From: Thereva unica
Taxonomy: Eukaryota; Arthropoda; Insecta; Diptera; Therevidae
Direction of reading: 5' to 3'
Assembly: GCA_949987705.1 (NCBI GenBank)
Contig: OX465284.1
Span: 114,187,163 to 114,251,162 of the forward strand
Length of the DNA stretch: 64,000 nt
Translations under genes and position numbers: made by a program
Part shown: positions 35,942 to 47,374 of the stretch, piece by piece
Position numbering within the stretch: position 1 is the stretch's first letter
Layout: every line of letters begins with the position of its first letter
The notes under the pieces: model-generated
Told to the model about the DNA's origin: nothing
Databases searched by the model: none
Seen by the model: the letters and a program-made list of their open reading frames with translations, nothing else

Positions 35942-36556
35942 TTATTGACTAGTAAAATAGTTGAAGACACGTTTCCTGAAAACACCCAATGACCCCGCAC
36001 TCTGTATATCAGCGGGTAAACTATTCCATAATTGAGTATAGTGAACAAAAAAAGATCTCTGCGCAACTAAATGGGAGAATCTAGGTAGGATAAATAGTAT
36101 TCTTCTAGTCGTACGACCAAAACGGAGATACTCATGGAGGTATGATGGACGATCAGAGTGTAGGAGTTTGTAAATGAATGTCATTGCCTTGAGCGATAAG
36201 TATACATCCAATGTGCACCCCAGAACAGAAGAACGATATCGACTTATATGGTCGGATCGGCGAAGATTATAAACAAACCTTGTACAATCGTTGAAGGCTA
36301 CATTGAGTTTATCACGACATGACGCATCAAGGGACGGGAAGACCAAGCTAGCATAGGTAAAGTACGGTAAAATTAACGTTTTGATAAGCTTTGAACGGGT
36401 ACCTAAGGGCAGAATGGAAGCATACAGCCATAGTCGACGCAAATTTCCATATATTTTAGATAGAGTATGAGAGATCTGGTCACAGCAAGTTAATTGTGAG
36501 TTCAGATAGACGCCTAGATTTTTAACTCGCAATTGATAGGGTAAGCGCGTCTTCAT
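35942..36556 (-). CDS. CR1-like LINE C-terminal domain
   Basis: A 204-codon frame continues the RT protein after a one-base shift. It begins within the RT thumb (VKNLGVYLNSQLTCCDQI), runs through KLIKTLILPYFTYASLVF and NVAFNDCTRFVYNLRRSDHI, and ends LWNSLPADIQSAGSLGVFRK shortly before the tail. This is the normal C-terminal half of CR1/jockey-like ORF2. Its overlap with the upstream frame by 35 bases, together with continuous homology to the second copy at 46.2 kb, shows that one protein has been split. Confidence 0.85.
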   Translation of the reverse strand: MKTRLPYQLRVKNLGVYLNSQLTCCDQISHTLSKIYGNLRRLWLYASILPLGTRSKLIKTLILPYFTYASLVFPSLDASCRDKLNVAFNDCTRFVYNLRRSDHISRYRSSVLGCTLDVYLSLKAMTFIYKLLHSDRPSYLHEYLRFGRTTRRILFILPRFSHLVAQRSFFVHYTQLWNSLPADIQSAGSLGVFRKRVFNYFTSQ

Positions 36557-37390
36557 GAGAATGATAGGTGGAAGGAAGGAAGGAGGTGCCTAAATGACTC
36601 CTATACATTGGAATGCAGCAGGACTTCGATGCATTTAGCAGTAAGTGGTTGGAAAGAGACCATTGAGAAATACGCTCGAGATCGGCGTTAATGTTGTTAA
36701 CACAGTTCTCAACCAAACCAATAGGACTGTTTAAGTAAATTTGGACATCATCTGCATACATGTGCAGTTTACAGTTAGTCACGGTACTGCTGAGATCATT
36801 TATATACATGCTAAAAAGCAGCGGTCCTAGAATGGAGCCCTGCGGAACACCGCAGGTGATTGGCAAGGAGTCGGAGGTTGAATTTTGTAGCCATACTTGT
36901 TGAGATCGATTATGCAAGTAGCTCCGAATAAAGGAGGACGCAGAGGATGAAAACCTCATGTGATCAATCAGCTTAGTTTCAAGGAGCTTATGGCTAACAC
37001 TGTCGAATGCCTTACTAAAGTCCAGGAGTACAAGAAAAGCAATGTCATGCGAATCAAGAGCCATTCGCAAATCGGTGGTCACTTTCAGTAGTGCAGTTTC
37101 ACAGCTACTGCTCTTGCGGAAACCAGACTGTGCGTGGGACAACAGGGACCACATTTCGCAGTGCTCATCGATTTGCCACGACATTAATTTTTCTAGTACT
37201 TTGCCTAAGAAACATAGTATACTTATAGGACGATAATCAGCGGGGCTTTGCGGAGATTTGCATTTAGGTAATGCGATAACTTTTGCTTTTTTCCACTGAA
37301 GCGGAAAGTAGGATTTAGTGAGGCAACTATTAAAAATATGTGTGATGTAGGGAAGTACCAGAGGAAAAATTAACTTTAGGAATATTAGGA
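36522..37390 (-). CDS. CR1-like reverse transcriptase domain
   Basis: An open frame of about 290 codons on the minus strand; the first ATG is at 37184 but homology continues upstream in frame. Domains in order: VIALPKCKSP then DYRPISIL (RT entry); SGFRKSSSCETALLKVT; FLVLLDFSKAFDSVSHK with the first catalytic Asp; PITCGVPQGSILGPLLFSMY; MYADDVQIY with the YADD catalytic pair; and an NHLLLNASKS thumb-like part. All RT catalytic residues are present. The frame ends early because of a shift at about 36550, next to a GGAA repeat at 36573-36585 (plus strand). It would prime cDNA synthesis at a nicked target site. Confidence 0.88.
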
Positions 37391-37588
37391 ATTCGACCAG
37401 GCAGGCTACTGAACTTATTCCATCGGTCTGTCCTACAAATATGAGGGTGACTGTGCTACTTTTGGACCCGAACCTCCCTATAAAAAAGGCAACCCTGATC
37501 CATCCTCGGCCAATTTTTTGTAAGCTTGGTAGTTAAATGTTTCCTGGAGGATAAGTCCACGTTCACAGACTGCTTTGGGATACTCACC

Positions 37589-37682
37589 GGCCACTGTGCT
37601 AAATGTCATATTTCGACTGAAACGACACTTTCTTCAATTCAGACGACTTATCATGTCACATGATTCGACTTTCAGCACAGGC
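37589..37682. mobile_element. ~95-bp palindromic MITE, copy 1
   Basis: Starts GGCCACTGTGCTAAATGTCA and ends GATTCGACTTTCAGCACAGG, so the ends are inverted. It aligns with the two elements at 50486-50582 and 50610-50715 through CGACTGAAACG, CTTTCTTCAA and CGACTTNTC blocks. It is too short for coding. The superfamily is undetermined because no clear target duplication is visible. Confidence 0.75.
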
Positions 37683-37897
37683 GTCACCGTTCGTAAAGAA
37701 GTCTCCACGAGTAATGTCAATCCCCATCACTCTAACAGCATGACTTCGAACCAACCTGACTATAAATTATCGATCCTGTTATCCTACCCTGCCCTGGGTT
37801 CATCGTAAAGAACGTTATTGACGTGAAACTTAAAGATACAAAATTCAGGTGATCGAGTTTAAGCATTGCCTTTCAAACCCCGAAGACTTTCCTTTTA

Positions 37898-38066
37898 AGG
37901 CTAGCGATATACGGGTTTTCCCGTACGGCTAACCGTCCCCGACTTTGCCGACGCCGTGATTACATGCTTTTCGGTTCTGATTCGGTTTTAACCTTAACGT
38001 GTGTCGAAGCTAACCTTTGGCACGAAAATAGACGTCCGTCAAAAACCTAACGTATGTCGCTAGCCT
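37898..38066. mobile_element. ~170-bp MITE with AGGCTAGCGA ends
   Basis: The left end AGGCTAGCGATATACG is mirrored at the right by CGTATGTCGCTAGCCT, a 16-bp inverted repeat with one mismatch. Further inside are inverted GGTTAGC/GCTAACC-type blocks. No coding. Target duplication is not obvious, so the superfamily stays open. Confidence 0.7.
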
Positions 38067-41000
38067 AATAGGGAGGAAATGTTGAACCATAAAGCGCACC
38101 CTTGGTCAAATTTGATCTGACTAAAGCTTGATAGCAGATGAGCTTCGCATGTAAGCTTAGGTGTTTAGAAAGGTCGGCTATCTTGTCGAGTTCTTTTTTG
38201 GCAATAACAAAAGCAGCACTTACATTTTTATTACAATACAACTATTGGCCCAGCCAAACCCCAAACTTGAAATTGATCTTCATCTTCCAGTTATCACTAT
38301 AACGTTCCATTGTTACGAAGTTACGTTGCAGAGTCATCTGCATAACTCTAATGTTCGGCCCTGTCCTGGGTGCATCAAAACTTTTCAACCAAACCCCCCA
38401 AATTTTTGGCAGATCATCAAAAACTTGTTTGGTCGGGCGTTGTTGTGATTTAAGCAGATTTCCTATTATTCAATTCACGCCGTTTTCGCCCAATTGCCTG
38501 GCATAATTTCTCTAGTTGTCCCTAGTGGAGTTGAGGATCAATCGTCTGACGAACTAGAAGTACATTATAGTGGACGATTCCCTTTCAGTGCTTCATACCA
38601 ATATCAACACTGCTGACATGTCGATCTTGTCGATCTTTTCTAAACTTTCATCAGCTTTTTCAGTGAGACGAATGACCAGTGAATGATTCATCTTTCACAT
38701 CAAAATTATCAGAACACAAGAGATCGATCGCACCAATTTCAATGTTTATACAGTGTCAGCTGCTAACCGATCGTTTAGTGGTGTCACTGTGATCATTGTA
38801 TCGCGGACTTATTTTCAACTAACTCCATCTATCGGAAAAAAACATCACGAACCTCCCAAAACAATATTATAGATCATGTAAATTTGAGGTATGATCATTT
38901 CATGCCTTGATCTACACTGGATCAAACGTCGTCTCCTAGTCGATCAGGCATGCTCCAGTACAACGACTTTTCATGAAAATTTTTCGTATGTTCGTCGGAG
39001 AGCGCCCATACGCTACCTAGGCGTAAATGTAGTGCTCCAATTGTTCGTGATGTAGTAGCCTCTTTATATTTACGAGTTTATACGATGTCAGTGTTACTCC
39101 AAGCATAGTCTGGGTTGAACTTGGATTCATCTTTTAAAGAATTCATTTCAAGTTTCAGAATGAATAACCTACATCAGAAATATCTTCTCCAAATCTGATT
39201 AGTAACTCCTGGAGCTTTGCTGGTCGATAATCGAATTTCGTAAATATCCGCCAATTGCTCCCAAAAAGAAATCGTTTAAAGCCAACAACAACTTTTCTCT
39301 GTAAATTATCCGTTCGCATTTTCGCTAAGGGAGCCTTAATGAAATTTTATCTAGAATAAATGGGCTGAATTAGCACTCAATTAGTTAATTACACCCAGAT
39401 CAACTTCTCTACACTGTTCCAACTGGCTTCGGGTCTAGTCTTATTCCCGTCCAGGCTAATTGCTACAAGAGTTCGTTGTAGCTCCATAGGCAGCATTCCC
39501 GTGCGCATATAGAGAAGACTCCAATTAAAACCAAGTAAGCCACTGATTAATCTCCATTGACCCAGTGACCTTCCACAGGGCGTCAATATACGCTCGTAAC
39601 CAAGTGTGTGATGTGTGAACTTTGAATTTTGATTCGTAATAAATTGTCTTGGATAACCCAGAGTTAACAAAAGAGGTAAGCGCGTCTGGAGACACATAAA
39701 TTATGCAATTAACCGTTGTTTCGTCGGAGATGACATGCGCGATTACATAAATCTGACCGCGGAAATTTCAGCTGCACGCGCATTGTTTCTCCTAAACACT
39801 TCGGATCAAAGTCGTCTTTTGTTGGTTCCCTTATTTTTTTGTTTTTGTGTGTAGTAATGGCTGAATTTACAGCCAGTCCAGATGGATGTTATGCGTGCCT
39901 CGCTATTAGCAGCGGTGATACCATTCATTCGGTCAATCTCTATAGCTGGAGCTCCTCCAGTCAGGGGAATTGGAATTTATGGTGGCTTTTGTGGGCTCCC
40001 AGCTAATTTACAAGAGCCAATTTGTCACTCGGCACAACTGTGGCATAACTATGGATATGTGGCATTCCCTTAGAGCTTAATGGCGGCCGCAAGTGGGAAC
40101 GGACTCAATGATCTTCATTCTCTTATCGCTGTGAGAGTAATTAAGTACCAAATTCCATACCGTTTGCACCTTATATTTCTCGATAATGGCTCATTAGTTT
40201 GCATCACTCCATCAGCATCATCATCTACATAAAGACTCTAGAATCTTCGATGTGTAAACTGAAAATTTCTGCCTGATTTCATGCTCCAAAAAAAAAATTC
40301 TTTAAATACCCAAATAAAGTAATAAAGCCTTCACGTAATTCCTGGCCCAAAACGAAAAAAAAAATTATTATATCCAAAAATAGATCAATACGAAATTCCT
40401 TCATGCGTAATAACACAAATTGAAAATATTCGAACCTTGAAGGAGGACCTTCGATATCCTCACCTGATATCAAAACATTAAGGTAGCAACCTTCTCCCGA
40501 GAATCTTGATTCCAGTGAAAAGATTAAGGCGCACACACACAATCAAGAGGAACATTTCGCTTATCTGAACACAATCACAAGAGTCAATGACCCACAATTT
40601 AATTAAATTAAGAGCCTCCATCGAGAACCGATCCGGCATTAGCCGTAAACGTGCTGCTCCTCGACTGGCACTCATACATACGTTCGTTATCCTTGCGAGA
40701 GAAGGACTCGGGTGTAAATATTTAATTTGTTATTAGTTTCTCAACTTGCTTTGATTTTCTTGGTCAATGCAGGGCTGTTGTGGGTATGTTGGTGTGCGTG
40801 TGTGTGTCTTATTATCTATGGTTTCACTCTTCATGAACTCGCACAACGATTTAATTCACATCAATCATTAATGCTGTGGTTATTGGGTGTATATCAAGGA
40901 TTTACGAGTTTCATTCGTATTCAATATGGGTGGGGGGGAGGACGGGACGTGCAGTGATTCCGAACTGAAGATTTGATTGGTGTTACTAATTTCGTTGACG

Positions 41001-41285
41001 ATATCATTTCATTGAGGGTGAAATGATTCTTTTGTTTGTGTTTATGTACGGTGTAAATTTAGATCAAAGACCTTGCATGACAGACCGTAAACGTTTTACA
41101 GCATTGAGGTTACACGTTGGAAACTAGAGGAGCATGAAACTAGAGAAACATGTCATCCTCGTGATCAGAATCACAGATTCGTATGTTCAATACGATCTAA
41201 AAATAGCTTCGATGCAACGGGAAAAAAGAAACAATACCAAAGGAAGTGATTCAGGATGCATTCCTAAAGAAGCAATTGACGCTGC
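38067..41285. other. Mostly unique sequence, no gene recognised
   Basis: No element ends or domains are firm here. The minus strand at 39697-39389 has a 102-codon frame with GYPRQFITNQNSKFT, which weakly recalls a retroviral-type integrase D-G-S-F block. Later residues do not fit, so it is not called. A GT-rich run lies at 40795-40808. Confidence 0.35.
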
Positions 41286-41289
41286 TCCT

Positions 41290-41945
41290 CCCAGCACACC
41301 TATGTATCAATAATGGAACCCAAATCGAACAGGCATCGATGCTCAAATATTTGGGGTCATTGGTAGAGGAAACGACAGTGACATCGACGACCGACGTTCA
41401 CAACCGCATCGGCCAGGCAACAGGAACATTCGCCTCGCTCAAGTGGTGCCTATGGAAACGAACAAATATTGCCATCAATACGAACGCCTTTACCGAACGT
41501 TGATCCTTCCGATTCTTCTTTATGGATCGGAAACGTGGACTGCTCAAATCGGACGTCAAGAAGCTCGAAGTCTTCCAAATACGATGCTTGAGGCAGATAC
41601 TCGGTATCTCACTCCGCCATCGCCTTCGAAACGAGACCGTCGTAGAAGAAATACAAAAACGTCGACTCCGGTAGTTTGGACATCTTTGCCGAATAGATGA
41701 TAACCGCTTGCCACGTAAACTTCTCTGGTAAGAACGTGGAGATTGGAGAATTCAGCGATCGGCACCGAAGAAAACCTGGCTGAAGAATATCAAGGGCGGC
41801 CTAAAGAATCAACGAATATCAGTTACCGAGGCTAGAGACGTCGCCAAAAACCGGCAAGAATTGAAACGAATCGTGACTAGAGTTCGAGATCCAGCGGCGT
41901 ATCTGTTTCGGGGACGTCCCGCTCGGACCGCTAGCTAACGGGTCA
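41290..41945 (+). mobile_element. RTE-like LINE fragment, second copy
   Basis: Same family and orientation as 9950-10935. The plus strand encodes NGTQIEQASMLKYLGSLVEE, NRIGQATGTFASLKWCLWKR, KKLEVFQIRCLRQILGISLR-type text in another frame, and a basic C-terminus with PKKTWLKNIKGGLKNQRIS and ARDVAKNRQELKRIVTRVRD. It holds only the region after the RT active site. Frameshifts near 41500 and stops inactivate it. Confidence 0.85.
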
Positions 41946-41989
41946 AAGAAAGAAAAATGGAAGAACACTGAGAAATCACAAGGAATGTT

Positions 41990-42660
41990 GCAGGACCTCT
42001 GTAGTATCGAAGATTTGTTCTACAAAAGGACTACAGGAGCTGAACACTCTAGACTCGAGACTCTCTCTGTGGCCGAATATGTGGCCGCCACAAGTATAAT
42101 TCAAAGAATGACCTGGCTTGGCGTCATCTGTATCATCGACGGTTAATCTGCTGTGCTTAAGTAGAGAAATCCACTGTTAAGACTGCATTGAACCGGAGAT
42201 TGAATGACCACCTCGGCTTGAATGACCACCGATTCTCAACAAGGACATTCTACTTATATCCAAGTTATGGGAGCCATAGAAACCCAAATGCTTCAACGAT
42301 CCTCTTCCATGAACTTACAAGTGAGACTATTCTGGATTTTCTCGAAGATAGCTTGGGGTGTTCTTGCGTGGTTCAAGGATGGCTCGAAGTCAGAGGCACG
42401 TTTGGGTTAGATGGCGTGAAAGTCTCAGGTTTAGTAGAGCAGTCATCTTAGCCTTGGCCTTGGTCTTTCAGAGAGAAGTATGCTTTATTTATATTCACGT
42501 AAGAAATCCTACACTAGCGAGCAAATCTTTATCCTATGTGAAAACCAACCGGCCTTCAGCGGTCAGTGAAGTCTCGTAAGGCTAAGTCTAAACTTTTAGG
42601 ACTGTCAACGCAGCGGTTTGATGAGCTGGATACTCGAAGTATAATTATCATTAAGACCAT
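41990..42660 (+). pseudogene. R1/jockey-like RNase H fragment
   Basis: A plus-strand reading gives LAWFKDGSKSEARLG (about 42363-42408), the RNase H start (W-TDGSK in most families, here with K for T). Then a gap with stops leads to REVCFIYIHV, in the position of FQAEVFAI. The substitution and stops make it inactive. It may belong with the RT fragments of the 30.9-31.8-kb family. Confidence 0.5.
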
Positions 42661-43182
42661 CAGGTTTTAATGATCAATGGATAGAGCTCTATCATTGTTT
42701 TCATGGGTCCAGAATCATCTATTGTGGCACCTATCAGTTTGATGAAGAGAGCCCTAGGTGATCGGACACTAATTTAATTCATCGAATACTAGAGGTCCAT
42801 TGCATGGCATTGTGAACTCCGAACGATTTCTTTTTTAGGCGTCTTGAATGCACTGAGAAAATTACTAGAGGGTAACTTAAAACATTTCGGGCACTGGTGG
42901 GCTTGATCACTGATCACTGATCGTTGGGCCTTAAACTACCAGCTATGAAGGCTCGGAATGGCATAGTTGTCCACCTGAACGCCCTTCCTCGATAGCGAGG
43001 AGCAGGATCTCTATTCGATGCGATCTTGCTTGGTCAAACAACCCTGAACGATCACTATGCAAACTGCTGATCTTGTTGAAACCAACTGACCTAAAAAGCT
43101 GGAGTATATTTGTTGCTAAAAATTCAGGCGGCCATGGTACTCCCTGTTCTCATTAAAAGAAAGAAAAAAAATGACATCATTG

Positions 43183-43262
43183 GTTGGCCGACTTGGGTAG
43201 ACACCTAGGGATTAAGGCACCCAACGACCATCTCAGAGGTCCGTGATTCAATCCCATACAGC
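43183..43262 (+). repeat. tRNA-like SINE head
   Basis: Contains a box A-like TAGACACCTAGGGATTAAGG and a box B-like GTGATTCAATCCC (43233-43245) with tRNA spacing, preceded by an A-rich stretch. The stems do not pair well enough for a tRNA gene. It is likely the pol III head of a tRNA-derived SINE; a body may extend to about 43400. Confidence 0.5.
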
Positions 43263-44610
43263 AACATGGTTCTCCGCTAGTAAAAATCAAATCTTTCTTC
43301 GGCTTAGAATTTAAAGTGGAATGCTTTCTGATATACTAGAATCAATTCTAAAAGCATTCTTTTCCTGACGGGGGTATGGCATTACTGTTGGTATTTTATG
43401 GTATTTTTCACTGACTTTGAGCTCGATCATTTACTTATGGATCTTGCGACACTATTTTCGAGGCATACAAAACTGAAATCAAATCTCTGAATTTACTTTT
43501 TGTACTAGACCATATTATTCATAGCACTTCTGGATGCACAATAATGCACCCAAGTGCATTTAGGTGATGATCGATTTTAAATGTCGATCGACATTTTACT
43601 CCAAATCAAACTGCCCATAATAGCTTGTATTCACTAAACTTCTTCGGCTTTATTGAGATACTTAACAAGTTTCAATTGAATTTTTTTAACTGTAAGTTGA
43701 ATTTGTAATGGCTTCAAACGAGTGAATTTTAAATGGATCACGAACTTTAATTGCGACTGCCGTGTAAGTACAAGGTGAACGGAATACTAATGCTGTTTAC
43801 TGCCTACGGAAGGAATGATCTCACAATTGATTACCACGAATTGTGTTGAAGTCGATTTGATTCTTGGGATTCTTTTTTTGTTCTGGACATGGTGGTGTAA
43901 TTTATGGGAAACTGGTTAGAGGACACATTCTTAAACGGTTTTTCAACAATCTGAAAATATATTATGTCTGGCAAATACTAGGAATTTCGAATTTTCAAAG
44001 TACACGTACAAGTGTGAAAGCAATTTTTTGCTGTTTACAGCACGAAATGAAGTAGTAGCATACGACAGGAAAGGTATATGTAGGTAAAGTTTTCTTTGGA
44101 AATTATGGGAAAATAATTCCTCGATGGTTCGAAGTTGTGTTAGGAGTTTTTCTGGTGAAAAAGTTCTTCATTTGCATTCGTAGAGAAAGACGCAATTGAA
44201 AAAGCAAAGGCTTAATTGGCTAAATAAGGGGCAACAGAAAGATGTATACGTACGATGGCGTACGATTTTAAGAACACTATTTTGTTGGAACGGTATGATA
44301 GAGCAGTGCGCAAGAGGTGGGAATGAGTAGCTGGATTCTCGGAAATGTAGTCGCCTTGAAGCATCAATGTTGGACGGCTTTTGGAGTTTCAACAATATTC
44401 TGTTTTCCGACTAAGCCTATTTTCACTTAAATCCAATCCACGTTCAATACATCTAATACACCTTTGTTCGAAAGTTACAGTTTGGGCGGGCATTTCAGCA
44501 GACGGGATCATCGGACCATATTTCTTTGAATATCATGGACTGTAAATTCCGACCGATTCATGGCCATGTTACGAAACTTTTTCTTCCCGCAACTGAACGA
44601 ATTTTAAACC

Positions 44611-45026
44611 TATAAAGCCCGGTACCCACTTGTTGCAAACCAGCGTTTCGTATCACTGTTCTTTAAATTTTTTTCTAAAAAAATTGCAACGCTTCGTTTC
44701 AAAATGTGCGAAATGATACAATCCAAACCCGATCTCTCATTTAGCGGTTTTTCTCCGTCACATCAAAGGAGTGATACGATACGCTTTAGGAGGAAGTGTG
44801 GACGGGCATGCGCGTATCCTGTTCATCGTCATTTCAAATCACACACTGACCAGATAACTGTATCGCGCTCCCGCATCAAACATGATACAGGCTGGATGAT
44901 TCGAAACGCAGTGATGATACACGAAAAATTTGGGTTCCTGTTTTGTTCGTATCAATCAACAATTGAAACGATACAGGGATACGAAACGCCGCGCCGGTTT
45001 GCAACAAGTGGGTACCGGGCTTTATA
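44611..45026. mobile_element. ~415-bp MITE with long inverted ends
   Basis: The left end TATAAAGCCCGGTACCCACT continues TTGTTGCAAACC and is exactly mirrored at 44996-45026, a perfect 31-bp inverted repeat. After a 6-base indel the similarity continues through GCGTTTCGTATC on both sides. The interior is full of GTATC/GATAC repeats and has only short frames. The outermost TATA is palindromic, so the duplication (TA or TATA) cannot be fixed. TA would suggest a Tc1/mariner-type origin. Confidence 0.88.
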
Positions 45027-45660
45027 GCGCTACATGGTTTGAACCACACGGCGCGACATACCATACATCTAATGACTCATTTGCAGTCGTAAATGAGATG
45101 TTGACAGAGAAACTCATATCGCGCCGAGGTGATATTCCATGGACGCCTAGAAGTTTACGTCCAACACCACCAGACTTTGTTCCAACTAATCCAACCTTGA
45201 TTGCCCAGTTGACGGTATACTGACCAATGGAAAAAAGCGAAAGTAATCGCACTACCTAAATATAAATCCCCAAGTAGTATTGCTAACTATCGTCCTTTAA
45301 GCATCTTATGGCAAATAATGACATGGCAAATTGACAGTCACTGTGAGACGGGGTCCATATTGAGTCGGGCAGAGTCTGGCTTTCAAAAAGGCAATAGCTG
45401 TGAAACCACGTCTGACGGTCACTACTAACCCCCGAATGTCTCTTGACTCCGTTAATGTTGCTTTCCTCGTTCTTATTGATTTCAGTAAGGCATTTGATAG
45501 TGTTGACAACATGCGCCTATTTACCAAATTGGCAACCTACATCAGATTTACATCCTCTGCTATTACTTTAATCCGTAGTTACTTGCTGAATCGTTCCCAA
45601 AAAGTATGGTTTCATAACTCCATTTCACATCCCTTGCCGATAACATGCGGCTTCCGCATG

Positions 45661-45736
45661 GGGGCCTCGGTAGTCTAGGGGTAAGGCGCCTGACTGCTAT
45701 CCCAAAGGTCCCGGGTTCGAATCCCGGCCAGCCCCA
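45661..45736 (+). repeat. tRNA-like SINE head / tRNA pseudogene
   Basis: A box A TAGTCTAGGGG (45671-45681) and perfect box B GGTTCGAATCC (45714-45724) are spaced as in a tRNA. The T stem and loop (CCGGG, TTCGAAT, CCCGG) are perfect, and outer GGGGC/GCCCC pairs exist. The D and anticodon stems do not pair, so a working tRNA is unlikely. It interrupts the CR1-like frame. A tail may reach about 45905, where TTTCAGGAGGCATAACACT is shared with 32026. Confidence 0.7.
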
Positions 45737-46062
45737 CGGTCCTTCGCCTTTTCCAATTTCCCACCCACATAGCTTTCCTTCTTTCTTCTCCCCTCTTTAC
45801 ATTCCTGATTCCTCCTGTCATAGCCTTCGCTAGTCCTTCCTCGCTCCACCAAGCGCATGTCATCGGTTGGCTGATGAGATTCAACTCGTTTCAGGAGGCA
45901 TAACACTCCAGCGAGTTATTTCTCAAAATGCCCCGATGCCAGAGTCGCGAAATGGTTGGAAATATGTATGTGGAATAAAAAATATCGCGGCTAGATTGTG
46001 GCAGCTCCTTCCTACTTATCTTTCTCTCTTTCTATCTACTCTCTATCTTCCAGCTAGAGCTG

Positions 46063-46103
46063 CTGTTCGACATTCTATACGAAAAAAATAGATTGTCGAA
46101 CAG
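46063..46103. repeat. Hairpin, 16-bp arms
   Basis: CTGTTCGACATTCTAT (46063-46078) is mirrored by ATAGATTGTCGAACAG (46088-46103), 15 of 16 paired, with a 9-base A-rich loop. It lies in the inserted DNA between the two halves of the CR1-like copy. It may be an insertion end or a folded tail. Confidence 0.75.
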
Positions 46104-46385
46104 TACAAAGGGGCTTTCCCTAAGCCTCTAGTCTATCACATTAAAAAAAATGGCTACATACTAGGACCATTTCTTTTCTCTTCTCTTCTCTATGATCTTG
46201 ATGCTGCATACCGTGGTAAGCTTAATGTCCCCTTCAACGATTACGTAAGGTTTGTCTACAGTCTTTGTCGATCCGATCACATCAGCCCATATCGTCATTC
46301 CCTTCTGGGATGCACAATTGAATTCCACATTCCGACCGACCATCGTATCTACATGAATATCTCCGAATTGAACGTACGTCTAGAA

Positions 46386-47240
46386 CAGTGGTTCCCAAAC
46401 TTTATTTCATAGGGAACCTTTCTACAATGTATAAAATTTGGCGGAACCCAACGATGAAAAAATAAAATAATATATGATATATGTATATATTTATCCTTTA
46501 ATATCTTTTAAAACGTATTTATTAGCTCGCTTTCTTGTCTGTCTGTTTGTCCGGTACATATCTTGCAATCGATTTTTTAAATACTTCCGATTACCCGATC
46601 ACCCTGATATTTTGCACACAACTTCAGCTCCGATGACAATGCAATATGGTATACTCATTATACCGTTAGATCCATGGCGGGCGTCTCAAGAGGACGGATT
46701 ACTGTTTTCTTCACGAAACAAACTTTGCAATCAATTTGTCAAATACTTCCAGATATCTTTTCATGCTGAATTTTTGCATACAGCTTTAGCTCCGATGACG
46801 ATTCAATATGGTATACTCAATATACCGTTACATCCATGGCGGCAGTCTCAGGAGGACGGATTGAAATATTCTTCACAACCTCTTCGACATGAGTATCAAA
46901 TGAAAGGGTATGATAAGTAGAACACCATAAGCAATATAGTATACTCAATATATCGTTTGGCCCATGGCGGCCATCTCAAGAGGGCGGATTACCATTTTCT
47001 TCACAACCCCCTCGATATGGGAATATGGAATGGCGGCCAAAATGTTACGCGGCGTGACGTAGGCCAAATTTCAAGGAAGAAGGGCCACTCGCACTTTCGG
47101 ATTAGCAAGAACGCGTTAAACGGCCGGCGCAGCGCCAGTGAGTCTGCGAATGTATTTGCGCTTCGACGCTGGTGACACGGAACCCTAAAATTTTTTCGTA
47201 AAGCCGTAAGGTTCCGCGGAACCCACTTTGGGAATCACTG
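46386..47240. mobile_element. Non-autonomous hAT (855 bp) inserted in LINE
   Basis: Starts CAGTGGTTCCCAAACTTT and ends AAGTGG-less CTTTGGGAATCACTG; the outer CAGTG(G/A)TTCCCAAA is inverted with one mismatch. Exact 8-bp duplications GTCTAGAA flank it at 46378-46385 and 47241-47248. CAGTG...CACTG ends with an 8-bp duplication are typical of Charlie-like hAT elements. It codes for no transposase. Its interior holds tandem units of the 127-128-bp family. It sits inside the CR1-like copy, so it is younger than that LINE insertion. Confidence 0.95.
46530..47010. repeat. 127-128-bp tandem units, second locus
   Basis: ATACTCANTATACCGTTAGA-type starts occur at 46651, 46813 and 46941. The last two are 128 bp apart, the same period as at 27.8 kb; the first gap is 162 bp because an extra AATACTTCC block is included. 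Each unit has the ATCCATGGCGG, GTCTCAAGAGGACGG and TCTTCACA blocks. The array lies wholly inside the hAT at 46386-47240. Confidence 0.85.
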
Positions 47241-47374
47241 GTCTAGAAGAACGTTATTTATACTGCCAAGTGTCTCTTTCTTAGTTGGGCAAATATCTTT
47301 TTTGTTCATTCGCTTCAAGTTTGCAATAGTCTGCCTAACTACGTACAAAATACGACGAAATAAATAAGTGAAAT

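Larger units (their letters stand above)
35702..37395 (-). mobile_element. CR1-like LINE, 5'-truncated, youngest copy
   Basis: A minus-strand non-LTR element with RT and a long C-terminal region, ending in a simple (TAAA)n tail (35703-35740 as TTTA repeats on the plus strand). The RT frame stays open from about 37390, and I see only one frameshift. The 5' part with the endonuclease is absent, the usual result of incomplete reverse transcription. Its family also has the plus-strand copy at 45220-47365. RT motifs and the LWNSLP C-terminus fit the CR1/Kiri/jockey group; the exact clade is not certain. Confidence 0.9.
45220..47365 (+). mobile_element. CR1-like LINE, second copy, broken by insertions
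   Basis: Homologous to 35702-37395 but on the plus strand. It reads WKKAKVIALPKYKSP (45228), NYRPLSIL, FLVLIDFSKAFDSVDNM (45460-45510) and PLPITCG (45634-45652), where a tRNA-like sequence interrupts. LINE text resumes near 46150 (ILGPFLF-like, then GKLNVPFNDYVRFVYSLCRS at 46212-46271) after an internal deletion. A hAT splits it again at 46386. The last part LFILPSVSFLVGQ resumes right after the hAT at 47249 and ends near an AAATAAATAAG tail. The C-terminal host frame is continuous once the hAT is set aside. Confidence 0.85.

Noticed and set aside
39389..39697. Integrase-like GYPRQFITNQNSKFT
   Set aside because: Only one block resembles an integrase; catalytic residues and following sequence do not fit.
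45661..45736. A functional tRNA gene
   Set aside because: D and anticodon stems do not pair, although boxes A and B are good; kept as tRNA-like repeat.
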